In this document: positions 11,700 to 20,969 of the stretch, piece after piece
Layout: each line of letters begins with the position of its first letter
How positions within the stretch are numbered: position 1 is the first letter of the stretch
Source of the DNA: Mytilus californianus
Taxonomy: Eukaryota > Mollusca > Bivalvia > Mytilida > Mytilidae
Direction: 5' to 3'
Assembly (NCBI RefSeq): GCF_021869535.1
Contig: NW_026262679.1
Span: forward strand, 79,109,143 to 79,173,142
Length of the DNA: 64,000 nt
Notes under the pieces: generated by a model
Told to the model about the DNA's origin: nothing
Seen by the model: the letters and a program-made list of their open reading frames with translations, nothing else
The model's database searches: none
Made by a program: the position numbers and the translations under genes

Positions 11700-14480
11700 A
11701 ATGGCATATTGTTATTCAAAACTGTTTCCCAAAATTGATCGCCCTGAAGATCATAAAAAACAATTTATTAAAATAAAGTATGTCAATAAAGGTTTTGATT
11801 TTGTAAATATTGCCGGTATTTTTAACGACCATTCTGTTAAAGAACAAATTCCGGGATATTTTGATAATACTGAGCTCCCTCTTATTTGTTATATTTACAA
11901 GAAATCTACCCTGAAATTTGTGTTTAATTATAGCCAATTGTGTAAAGATGTTAATATCAGTGAAAATACACCTACTTCATGTAATTGCAGTAATTCCGAA
12001 TACATTTATGGACCCATTTCCCATGTTATAACAGGAGATCTTAAAACCGTTCAAGACCGAGAGTTAAAATCATTCCTCATGCAGTAAAGGACCTAAATAT
12101 CGTCCCCCTTCAATTATTAATTGGAATGAGTGTCGTAATATCATCCACGACTCACTCCATACTTACTGTTTGAAATGGATAAAACGGGAAAAAGCTGACA
12201 AAAAATCTTTGGACTCTTTTTTTAAATCAGTAATGAACATAGTTGATATACGTATTCAACATTTTAAAGAACATTTTACTCTTAACAATAACCACAATAA
12301 ACCTATTTCTCGTATCAAACATAAACTAAAAGAACTAGCCTAGGAATTTGTTTTTGTCCCGGCCGATAAAGCTGCTAATAATATTATTATTGTTTGACGT
12401 AAATTTTACATTGAGGTTCTGAAAAAAGAAATCACCAATTCACCAACATTCCAACTGACTCCATTTTCAGAAAACGACATCTGTAACAAACATAAACTTT
12501 TAGCTACCGCTTTACAAGCAGAACCAAATACAATGAAAGTCCCAACTATGTATTGGCTTCCGAAGCTACACAAAACACCTTACAAATATAGATTCATTTC
12601 GTCTTCAAGCCATTGTTCCACTACTAAATTGTCTATTCTTCTTACCAGTACACTTGGTACAATCAAAAACCTGATAATAAATTGTTCAAATAAGGCCTTC
12701 GAAAATAGTGGAATTAATTACTTTTGGAGTGTCAAGAACTCGTTGGAAGTACTTGATAAATTGCATGCATATATTGGTGATTTTGAATCTGTTCAAAGTT
12801 TTGATTTTTCTACCCTATATACCACATTGCCTCACATTCTCATTATGAAAAAATTCACACACCTAATTAAATGGGCATTTAAAAAGTCAGAATGTGAATA
12901 TATATGTTCAAACTCTTTTAGGTCATTTTTTAATAGCAATAAACAAAAAAACTATGTCAATTGGACATGCTTTGATACTATATATGCCCTTGAATTTTTA
13001 CTAGATAACATTTTTGTTCGCTTTGGAGATTCCGTATATCGTCAGGTTATCGGAATTCCAATGAGGACTAACTGTGCACCACTTATTGATGACCTTTTTT
13101 TGTATTGCTATGAGTTACAATTTATGACAAAAATCAGCAAAGACCCATCGAAACAACATCTGATACACAAATTTAATAATACTTTTAGATATTTGGATGA
13201 TATTTTGGCTCTCAATAATGACGACTTCAGTATGTATACTAAAGAAATTTATCCTGTTGAACTTACTTTAAATAAAGCTAATACTAACAATGACCACTGC
13301 CCTTTCCTCGATCTTGATATCTATACCATTAACGGAAAGCTTAATACTAAAATATATGATAAAAGAGATGATTTTTCATTTCCTATCGTTAATTATCCAT
13401 TTTTAGATGGTGACGTTCCCTTGTCACCATCTTACGGTGTTTATATATCGCAACTTGTACGATTCGCTCGTGTATGTAACAATGTTTTAGATTTTAACGA
13501 GAGAAATTTATGTATTACTGAAAAATTATTACACCAGGGTTTTCGATATCACAAACTAGTCAAAACATTTACTAAATTTTATCATCGGTATAAGGACATC
13601 ATTCGTAAATATAGCTTAACATGCAGACTTCTTATACGTTCAGGTATTTCACATCCAATTTTTTATGGAAATATTCTTTATAAAGCACAAAAATGTCAGT
13701 ATTCACCTCTGAAGCTAACAAAACCTATAAATAGACTTATTAAGAAAGGATATAGTTACGATACTGTTGTCAGGTCATTAAAGATTGCATATTTTGGCGT
13801 TAATAATGATTCACTTATAGGGTCTTTGCATCGGCACTAAACACATTTATTTAAAAACCAGTTGTTGGCATGACACGGGTTATGTTCTTCTCATATATGT
13901 TATGATGGTATGATACTAAACCCCTAACGGGAAGGATTGTGCCTGATATTCATATGATGAAGACATAATCTTTCAATCAGTTTAATTGAAGTCTGGAGCT
14001 GGCATGTCAGTTAACTGCTAGTAGTCTGTTGTTATTTATGTATTATTGTCATTTTGTTTATTTTCTTTGGTTACATCTTCTGACATCAGACTCGGACTTC
14101 TCTTGAACTGAATTTTAATGTGCGTATTGTTATGCGTTTACTTTTCTACATTGGCTAGAGGTATAGGGGGAGGGTTAAGATCTCATAAACATGTTTAACC
14201 CCGCCGCATTTTTGCGCCTGTCCCAAGTCAGGAGCCTCTAGCCTTTGTTAGTCTTGTATTATTTTTAATTTTAGTTTCTTGTGTACAATTTGGAGTTTAG
14301 TATGGCGTTCATTATCACTGAACTAGTATATATATTTGTTTAGGGGCCAGCTGAAGGGCGTCTCCGGGTGCGGGAATTTCTCGCTGCATTGAAGACCTGT
14401 TGGTGACCTTCTGCTGTTGTCTGTTCTATGGTCGGGTTGTTGTCTCTTTGACACATTCCCCATTTCCATTCTCAATTTTA
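11700..14480 (+). mobile_element. Penelope-like retroelement PLE-1, copy A
   Basis: This is a nearly full-length copy: a broken reverse transcriptase gene (11701-13840) followed by a 640-bp 3' tail. The tail contains gatatt-catatgatgaagac, ctagaggtata, cccaagtcaggagcc and ggtcgggttgttgtctcttt, and it ends in ctcaatttta at 14480. The same tail follows copy B (23185-23800) and occurs alone at 34731-35020. All three stop at the same base run, which fixes the 3' end and shows that no poly(A) tail is used. The left end is not resolved, and I found no target duplication around this copy. Confidence 0.8.
11701..13840 (+). pseudogene. Penelope-like reverse transcriptase, disrupted
   Basis: The reading frame opens at 11701 with an N-terminal region seen in related mussel RT proteins (FPKIDRPEDHKK near the start, YFDNTELPL). 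It shifts frame at about 12081-12086, reads through an in-frame TAG (12341) and TGA (12395), and then runs open from 12533 to 13840 (435 aa, ending SLHRH). In that last part the PLE-type LPKLHK motif is at residues 9-14 and motif A FDFSTLYTTLPH at 90-101. Motif B reads GIPMRTNCAPL at 174-184, where copy B has G in place of R. Motif C RYLDD is at 219-223, keeping both aspartates. No GIY-YIG endonuclease domain is visible. The N-terminal breaks make this copy non-functional. Assignment to Penelope-like elements rests on LPKLHK and the overall RT pattern. Confidence 0.85.
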
Positions 14481-16404
14481 AATACTCCCGACAATTCTGT
14501 GCCTTTCAACTCATGGTTTGGTAAAATCCGCCCATAAATACCCTAAAATATCTTTTAAAAAACTGTTATGATATGAAAATATGAAGCCAAAAATTGCAGA
14601 TGGCAAATACGTATTGTATAATACTTTACAATATTCCCTTGCAATTAAAAAAAGAACTTTTAATAATTGGTCTTGCGTTTTGGAGAATTATATCAGTCGA
14701 AAATTTAAATGGGTAAAGTAATTTTAAAAAACGTAAATTGCACAAATTCAACAGTATTTTCAAAAATTTATCAGTTATCTTAACATTCATGAATCTCCTT
14801 GGTCCATCAAGAAGCAAATTTGTATAGAAAGATTTTAATCGGTCAATATAGCATTATCAAAATGATCTCCTGGTCACCGCCATTGTGAATGCCGTTCGCG
14901 TAGAAAAAACAACTTTATAAAATCAATATGAGAAGAAAAAAAAACACCAAAAATACGAACGACGTCAAAAGAATTTGGCACTAAGGCATGAGGCAACTGT
15001 TTATATTCATCTCATTATGGACATAAGAAATACATCGGTTTTCAAGAATAAAACTGTCGCACGGGAACGCACAAAAGGAAAATTCACATGTTTTCACAAT
15101 TTGAGAAAGTTACCGTGTGTGTAAAAAAAATCAAGAATTTACGTAAAAGTCTCTGGTAAATACATACCGAAAGATGAACTTAATAGGCAAATCTTTACTT
15201 GGTGATATGTGTTAGTTAATTTTCATTGACTTTAAACAGTACCTTTTTTATTTTATAATTAGTCCGTACTCAAAGACATAAATGAGGGTGTGGATGGGTT
15301 TACAGAATAGAGAATAATGGGCAAAACGTGCAGAATAAAGGCCAAAAATACAGAATAGAGAAAAATAGGATAAAAAAATAAAGTATAGTCAATAATGGGG
15401 TGCTAAAATATAAAGAAAAGAGAATAACAGTAAAAAAAAAAGAATAGAGAAAAATGACATAGAAAAATAAAGAAAACAGAAATGAAGGACCCCCCCCCCC
15501 CCCCCTCTCCAGACCCTCATAAATCAACTAACTAGTGAAAGCATGACCATCCGGAATTTGTCCGTCACTGCGTGGTAACAAAATATTCTAAGATATAATT
15601 GTTCCCCTTTAGCTTTAAAGGCTAAATAATACCACAACTTACTTGTATACCTAAAAAATTATTTCTGGGTACTATGGGGCTGTTAGCCAAAAACTTGGAA
15701 ATGTGCTAAAAAGAACAAATTTAAGCCAATATGGGTCACCAATGGATCAGCCCCTGTTTGTATTTTTCTTGATAGATTATTTAAACTTATTGTGAACACA
15801 TGTCTCGTACGGAGTTGTTTTGTCGGATTTAAAAGCTCTTCTTTGCTTATAACCACTTTAAGTAATGCTTTATGTCTTATTTAATTATGTCTTTATCTCG
15901 GGGAGGGGGGAGGTCACTTAATTACTATGTTATAAATGGTAGGGATGATTCGCTGGAAAAGGTCACCATATGCAGCTTCATGAATGCGATGAGGTTGAGA
16001 AATTACGATGAAGTATTTGAAATGGTTGTAGATTGAATCACAAGTATCTGACATTAAGATGTCGACTTTTTTAACCGATGCGATTAAAACTTAATCGTAA
16101 ATGCATAATTGTTTAATCTAATCATCTCTCTGTGAAATATCGGTTTCGTGATAGTCATAGGATACTACTTTTGTATTTTAATATATATGAAGAGGGTAGG
16201 GTATTGGATATCTCAGCTGCTCATCCCTACCACAAAAGGATTGAAGTGACCTCAAGCAACAATTTTCTTTGTCTGCCAATTTCAATAAGGAGTTTAAATG
16301 TATGATCACTGATTCTAAATTTTGTGAGTAATTTCTGAACCTGAAAATTTTGATAATTAAGACAATATTCAGTTTTAGATTGATCTGTTTTATAAATTTA
16401 TATG
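14481..16404. other. Non-coding stretch with low-complexity tracts
   Basis: No gene. An A/G-rich run of agaataaagg/agaaaaat-type phrases occupies 15300-15485 and ends in a tract of about 20 C (15490-15510). The minus-strand frame there codes only for F/Y/L-rich low-complexity peptide and is rejected as a gene. Confidence 0.55.
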
Positions 16405-16443
16405 ATTGAACTCATCATAGATATCAGGATTAAACATTTAAAT

Positions 16444-16487
16444 GCCAGATGCGCGTTTCATCTACAAAAGACTCATCAGTGACGCTC
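16444..16487 (-). ncRNA. Hammerhead ribozyme, array 1 copy A
   Basis: Read on the minus strand: the core CTGATGA is at 16479-16473, stem II GTCT/AGAT closes a TTTGT loop (one G-U pair), and GAAA is at 16459-16456. The cleavage triplet is AUC (16450-16448). Stem I pairs GTCA with TGGC next to the core. Stem III is minimal, with A15.1-U16.1 and a GCGC loop, but the second pair is C-A here. The conserved core bases are intact, so cleavage is plausible though possibly weak as a monomer. Confidence 0.85.
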
Positions 16488-16817
16488 AAATCAAATGGGT
16501 TAAAAAAAAAGCCAAATAAAAAACGAAGTTGAAGGGCATTGAGGACTTAAAATTCCGAAGGTTTTGCCAAATACAGCTTCGATAACCTATTCCTAGGATA
16601 GAAAATCATGAGTATTATTTCGGAAAATTGAAAGTTTTATAAACAGTTAATTTAGAATTATGATTATATCAATTATGATAATTCATGTCAACACAGAAGT
16701 GCTGACTACTGGGCTGGTTAAACCCGCGGGGAGTAAATCTCCTCCAGCAGTGGCATCGACCCATTGCCAGCGGTTGTAAATAAACTAATCATTGATACCA
16801 GGATTAAAATTTTAAAT

Positions 16818-16861
16818 GCCAGACGCGCGTTTCGTCTACAAAATACTCATCAGTGACGCTC
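16818..16861 (-). ncRNA. Hammerhead ribozyme, array 1 copy B
   Basis: Minus-strand core CTGATGA at 16853-16847, GAAA at 16833-16830 and a GUC cleavage triplet. Stem III has two pairs (A-U, C-G) closing a GCGC tetraloop. Stem II GTAT/AGAC has one internal mismatch. Stem I pairs GTCA with TGGC. Copies A and B differ at stem positions while keeping all core bases, which fits a real HHR. Confidence 0.88.
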
Positions 16862-17040
16862 GAATACAAAAAATTAAAGAGCCAAATAAAATACAAAGAT
16901 AAAGAGCATTGTGGACCCAAAATTCCGGAAGTTTTTGCCAAATACAGCTAAGATAATCTATTCCTGGGGTAAAAATCCTTTTACATGTTTCGAAAAATTT
17001 AAAGTCTTGTAAACAGTAAATTTATAATTATGGTCATATC

Positions 17041-17078
17041 AAGGATTTGTATAGTAAGATCTAACTATACAAATCCTT
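17041..17078. mobile_element. 38-bp palindromic insertion with 9-bp target duplication
   Basis: The two 15-bp arms aaggatttgtatagt and actatacaaatcctt are exact reverse complements around an 8-bp centre. The flanks ggtcatatc (17032-17040 and 17079-17087) are a perfect 9-bp direct repeat. The other two array copies have no insert at the matching place (near 16665 and 17450), which gives paralogous empty sites. A 9-bp duplication suggests a Mutator-like family. The element seems to be little more than two terminal repeats joined together. A relative is at 42263-42293. Confidence 0.85.
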
Positions 17079-17230
17079 GGTCATATCAATGATAATTCAT
17101 GTCATCACAAAATTGCTGTCTAGTGGGCTGGTTATAACCTCGGGGATGAAACCTCCACCAACAGCGACATCGACCCATGGTCAGTGGTTGAACTTAAACT
17201 CATCATAGATACTGGGGTTTACATTTTATA

Positions 17231-17275
17231 CGCCAGACTCGCGTTTCGTCTACAAACAACTCACCAGTAAAGCTC
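17231..17275 (-). ncRNA. Hammerhead ribozyme, array 1 copy C, core-mutated
   Basis: The minus-strand core reads CTGGTGA (17267-17261) instead of CTGATGA, changing the conserved A6. Stem II (GTTG/AGAC) and the 5' strand of stem I have also drifted, while GAAA and the GUC triplet remain. It is probably inactive. Confidence 0.75.
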
Positions 17276-17967
17276 GAATAAATAAAGTTTAAAAAGCCAA
17301 ATAATGAATGAAGTTGAAGAGCATTGAGCTCCCCAAATTTCGAACGGTTTTGCCAAATAGAGCTAAGATAATATATTCCTGGGATCGAAAATCCTTAGTA
17401 TTATTTCGAAAATTCAAAGTTTTGTTAACAGTCAATTTATAATTATGACCATATCAATGATAGTTCATGTCAACACAGAAGTGCTGACTACTGGGCTGAT
17501 GATGCCATCGGGGTATATCTTCTATTTTTCTGAAATTTTAGAATTTTTATCATAGGGTTCACGTTCTTTTTAAATTAAAGTTATTTTTAGAATTTTTGCT
17601 GATTTAGCATTATCACACTCGAGATTCAATATCTTTTAAATCAATACCTATTTATATTAAAAGACAGATTATATATGTTTATGCTGTATTTAAACCCCTC
17701 TAACAAGAAATTTGTTTTGCATGCACACGTATAAAAATTGCGGTTTTTATCCAACGCAATCATAGGTTTGAACGTTGTTTTCAATTTAGACTTATATATA
17801 TATATTGTTTTCAATTTAGACTTGTTTATATTTTTTCGTTTGGGCTTGTATTATATTTGCCTTCGGGTATATGATCCGTTCATCCTATTTTGACTCTTTC
17901 AAAATTCAAGATTCTATCCTAAATTGAGGTAAATTATATGGCCTTCCAAATACCGTTTCGATTCCTA

Positions 17968-18011
17968 ACATCACTGAAGAGACATTAATTGTCGAAATCC
18001 GGATATGGTGT
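17968..18011 (+). ncRNA. Hammerhead ribozyme, array 2 copy 1
   Basis: Stem I is acatca/tggtgt (six pairs, one G-U). The core is CTGAAGA at 17974-17980. Stem II GAC/GTC closes the loop ATTAATT, with the preferred G-C first pair. GAAA is at 17994-17997, stem III is two pairs (A-U, T-A) with a CCGG loop, and the cleavage triplet is AUA (18003-18005). Every invariant core base is present. Confidence 0.9.
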
Positions 18012-18506
18012 ACAAATTTGTGCACCTCATGTTTGCGGTATACCATCTTTTGCGCAAGTTTATTGTTTCCTGTTTGGTAAAACATTTATAATAAGATCTA
18101 TTTTGTTACATCTTGTGATCCGTTTATTTGGCAATCGCCAATGGCAGTCAGCAGGGTTTAAGAAAATCAGTTGTTCGACCTGCTAGTCAAATGCGTTTTG
18201 TTAAAATATACTATTTCACTCATTTGGTCTTTTGGAAAATGTTGTTTGTGCTGTATTTAGACCCCTCTACCAACAAATTTGTTTTGCATGCACACGTATA
18301 AAAATTGCGGTTTTCATCCAACGCAATCATAGGTTTGAACGTTGTTTTCAATTTAGACTTGTTTATATTTTTTCGTTTGGGCTTGTATTATATTTGCCTT
18401 CGGGTTTATATTATCCGTTCATCCTATTTTGACTCTTTCAAAATTCAAGAGTCTATCCTAAATTGAGGTAAATTATATGGCCTTCCAAATACCGTTTCGA
18501 TTCTTA

Positions 18507-18550
18507 ACATAACTGAAGAGACATTAATTGTCGAAATCCGGATATGGTGT
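18507..18550 (+). ncRNA. Hammerhead ribozyme, array 2 copy 2
   Basis: Same core and stems II and III as copy 1, with CTGAAGA at 18513-18519. Stem I has acataa in place of acatca, giving one A-G mismatch one pair away from the core. It is probably weaker than copies 1 and 3. Confidence 0.87.
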
Positions 18551-18914
18551 ACAAATTTTTGCACCTCATGTTTGCGGTATACCATCTTTCCGCAAGTTTA
18601 TTGTTTTCTGTTTGGTAATAAATTTATAATAAGATCTATTTTGTTACATCTTATGATCCGTTTATTTGGCAATTTCCAATGGCAGTCAGCAGTGTTTAAG
18701 AACATCAGTTGTTCGACCTGCTAGTCAAATGCGTTTTGTTAAAATATACTTTTTCACTCATTTGGTCTTTTGAAAAATTTTGTTTGTGCTGTATTTAGAC
18801 CCCTCTACCAAGAAATTTGTTTTGCATGCACAAGTATAAAAATTGCGGTTTTTGTCCAACGCAATCATAGGTTTGAACGTTGTTTTCAATTTAGACTTGT
18901 ATATATATATATAT

Positions 18915-19090
18915 GTGAAGCCTAGGTGGGCGAGTGGTCTAGCGCGTCGGTTACAGTGCAGGCGATTTGGTGTCACGATATCTCAGTAGCATGAGTTCGA
19001 ATCCCGGCGAGGGAAGAACTAAAAATTTGCGAAATCAAATTTACAGATCTAACATTGTTTGGCTGATGTTTAGACGAGTTGTATATATAT
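18915..19090 (+). mobile_element. tRNA-derived SINE (SINE-1)
   Basis: A tRNA-like head starts at gaagcctaggtgggcgagtg. It has an A-box-like tgggcgagtgg and a B box gttcgaatcc (18994-19003), about 65 bp apart, as in a leucine- or serine-type tRNA with a long variable arm. A non-tRNA body follows and the tail ends in gttgtatatata. It lies within copy 3 of the HHR array at a TA-rich site. The body end (acagatctaacattgtttgg) resembles the tail of SINE-2, so they may share a 3' domain. Mollusc SINE families of this build are known, but I cannot name the family. Confidence 0.75.
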
Positions 19091-19157
19091 TATATTCAAG
19101 AGTCAATCCCAAATTGAGGTAAATTATATGGCCTTCCAAATACCGTTTCGATTCCTA

Positions 19158-19201
19158 ACATCACTGAAGAGACATTAATTGTCGAAATCCGGATATGGTG
19201 T
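19158..19201 (+). ncRNA. Hammerhead ribozyme, array 2 copy 3
   Basis: Identical to copy 1 throughout stems and core. The SINE upstream in the same unit did not disturb it. Confidence 0.9.
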
Positions 19202-19551
19202 ACAAATTTTTGCACCTCATGTTTGCGGTATACCATCTTTTCCGCAAGTTTATTGTTTTCTGTTTGGTATTTAATTAATAAATTAAGATCCATTTTTACA
19301 TCTGGTGATCCGTTTATTTGGCAATCGCCATGGCAGTCAGCAGGGTTTAAGAACATCCGTTGTTCGACCTGCTAGTCAAATGCGTTTTGTTAAAATATAC
19401 TTTTTCACTATTTTTGGTCTTTTGGAAAATGTTGTTTGTGCTGTATTTAGACCACTCTACCAAGAATTTGTTTTGCATGCACACGTATAAAAATTGCGGT
19501 TTTTATCCAACGCAATCATAGGTTTGAACGTTGTTTTCAATTTAGACTTGG

Positions 19552-19552
<1 letters not shown>

Positions 19553-19604
<52 letters not shown>

Positions 19605-19615
19605 CATATATATAT
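19553..19615. repeat. (TA)n microsatellite
   Basis: An almost pure TA dinucleotide run, interrupted once by cataca, truncates array 2 and borders SINE-2. A similar shorter TA run is at 20104-20117. Confidence 0.95.
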
Positions 19616-19800
19616 AAAGTGCCTAGAAAATCAACCTAACGATGTTAGAGTAGATCTGTTTCTTTACTTCCTCCCCGAGCGGGGCTGGAACCTATACTTT
19701 TTATTTCTAACTTCTACGACAACACCGCCTAGCATTGCGCAGACACCTTGTCCCCTCCTCTAACTATAGCTGATAAAAAAAATCAGCTTTCGTTTCGGAA
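19616..19800 (-). mobile_element. tRNA-derived SINE (SINE-2)
   Basis: Read on the minus strand there is a B-box-like ggttccagcccc (about 19683-19694), an upstream A-box-like stretch, and a tail acagatctactctaacatcg leading into tctaggcactttatatata at the left. A second copy of the ~50-bp tail alone lies at 20052-20103, again beside a TA run. The B box has one base off consensus, so this is an older or divergent copy. A small hairpin (agctgat/atcagct, 19768-19788) sits in the 5' part. Confidence 0.6.
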
Positions 19801-20051
19801 GGCGTTACCTTCTCGTAGGAATAAAACAAGGATATCTATACAATACACGAAGTATTCTTTTAGTGTACAGAAATGATCATCTACTCATCTCTTCAGTATA
19901 ATTACAGGATGCTAATCTATTTTTAGAAGCATATAATCACTGTAAATTACCGGAAATATATGTATATGTCTGACTATGTGTAGTGACAACTGCAAATTAT
20001 ACCTTGTCCATCGGATTTCTTATGATTAAGAAATACCAGGCGTTAGAATAT

Positions 20052-20103
20052 GTATAAAGTGCATAGAAAATCAACCTAACGATGTAAGAGTAGATCTGTT
20101 TCT
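20052..20103 (-). repeat. SINE-2 tail fragment
   Basis: The phrase agaaaatcaacctaacgatg and its flanks repeat 19620-19666 almost exactly. No tRNA-like head is present. It is bordered by a TA run like the full copy. Confidence 0.7.
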
Positions 20104-20118
20104 ATATATATATATATT

Positions 20119-20969
20119 AGGGGTGTCAACGAGTACTCGAGTACTCGAGTATCGCTCGGTAGTATCGAGTATCGATTACCAAAATGATACTCGACTAATC
20201 GGTTTCCTGTTAGAATGTAGTTACTTTCTTATATTTAAACAAAAAATATTTTTATTGAGAGCGCCGCCAGGGATATCATATATTAATCAAAATTAATAAA
20301 AATTAGAATAAGATTCGAATGTTTGCTTTTGACTGTCATTTAGAATTCCTTCAAACAGAGTACATGTAGGATATATGAGCAAGAGCATGTTTCCAAAGCT
20401 TTCACTTTAAGCTAATCTTAGTCACTCCCCCACCTCTGTACCGTCATAGCATATATTTTCACCAGCAGGACTGTAAGTTACGTAACAAATTTGAGAAATC
20501 ACTACGTCCCAAAAAAAGTTGACAGGATAATATTTTAGATAAGAACAAATTCGTTACACCCTGTGTCGACCCTCAAAAAATGATTAATTGCATCAGTAAG
20601 TTCTAATCATCACTCCTTTGTTGATCACTAAATGTGTTTTTTTACGGTTCCCAAATATTGTTGTTTCAGTAATAATTTTTGTATAGTAAGATATTAATTC
20701 ATTATACTTGATTACATTATTACCAGATTACATAATTAGTACATGTATGTAGTAAATACAAATGAGCTATTAATTATGGTATAAAATTCCTTGGACTATT
20801 ATCTAGTCCTAGGTAATAATGTTGAGGGTTTTACGATCCCAAGACAACGACCCACAAGACATACAATGGGTATAATTTTGTGTTTCCATGTTGTAAATAT
20901 TTTACCGAGCGAGTACTCGAGTATCGCTCGGTAAATCCAACGAGTAATCGATTAGTAAATCTTCACCCT
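20119..20969. mobile_element. hAT-like MITE, 851 bp
   Basis: The left end is aggggtgtcaacgagtactc and the right end, read in reverse, is agggtgaag. Both ends hold dense subterminal motifs: cgagtactcgagta, tatcgctcggta and actaatcg or their complements (20130-20195 and 20905-20960). Subterminal motif clusters with short AGGGGTG-type ends are typical of hAT elements. There is no ORF. Both flanks are TA repeats, so an 8-bp duplication cannot be proved. Confidence 0.7.
20677..20697. repeat. Possible relic of the 38-bp palindrome family
   Basis: The 15 bases tttgtatagtaagat match the arm and centre of the palindrome at 17041-17078. The second arm is absent. It lies inside the hAT-like MITE. Confidence 0.4.

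Larger units (their letters stand above)
16405..17525 (-). mobile_element. Retrozyme-like tandem array (~370-bp units, ~2.9 copies)
   Basis: Three head-to-tail copies start near 16405, 16785 and 17190. Ribozyme-to-ribozyme spacing is 374 and 414 bp, and the second falls to 367 once a 47-bp insertion (element plus target duplication at 17041-17087) is removed. Each unit carries a hammerhead-like motif on the minus strand, near the start of the unit as read on the plus strand. The last copy stops before the segment ccagcagtggcatcgaccca, so the array does not end at a whole unit. No ORF is conserved between copies. Tandem units of 300-400 bp with an HHR per unit are the hallmark of animal retrozymes, which are mobilised by another element's reverse transcriptase. 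That assignment is inference from structure. Confidence 0.8.
17682..19548 (+). mobile_element. Second HHR-bearing tandem array (~540-bp units, ~3.3 copies)
   Basis: Units begin with tgctgtattta at 17682, 18249, 18787 and 19439, and the last is cut short by a TA repeat. Copy 1 is longer because of a small internal duplication of gttttcaatttagactt. In copy 3 about 80 bp are replaced by a SINE. Ribozyme-to-ribozyme spacing is 539 bp between copies 1 and 2. Each of the first three copies has a plus-strand HHR in the segment cactgaagagacattaattg. No ORF is shared intact between copies; the frames at 17989, 18232 and 19305 are repeat-derived. It starts only about 155 bp after array 1, with the ribozyme on the opposite strand. 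Confidence 0.8.

Noticed and set aside
11701..14480. LTR retrotransposon or LINE
   Set aside because: No LTRs, no gag, no integrase or RNase H. The LPKLHK motif and RT layout fit a Penelope-like element, and the 3' end lacks poly(A).
15300..15527. 75-aa hydrophobic minus-strand ORF
   Set aside because: The peptide is F/Y/L-rich only because the DNA is an A/G-rich simple repeat next to a C tract.
18918..19015. Functional tRNA gene
   Set aside because: A and B boxes are present, but the acceptor ends do not pair well and a SINE-like body and TA tail follow.
18758..19356. Minus-strand ORFs across array 2 (for example the one with FYTCACKTN)
   Set aside because: The phrase recurs because the array unit recurs, and stops and frameshifts follow at once in each copy. 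A decayed coding origin of the unit is possible but not supported.
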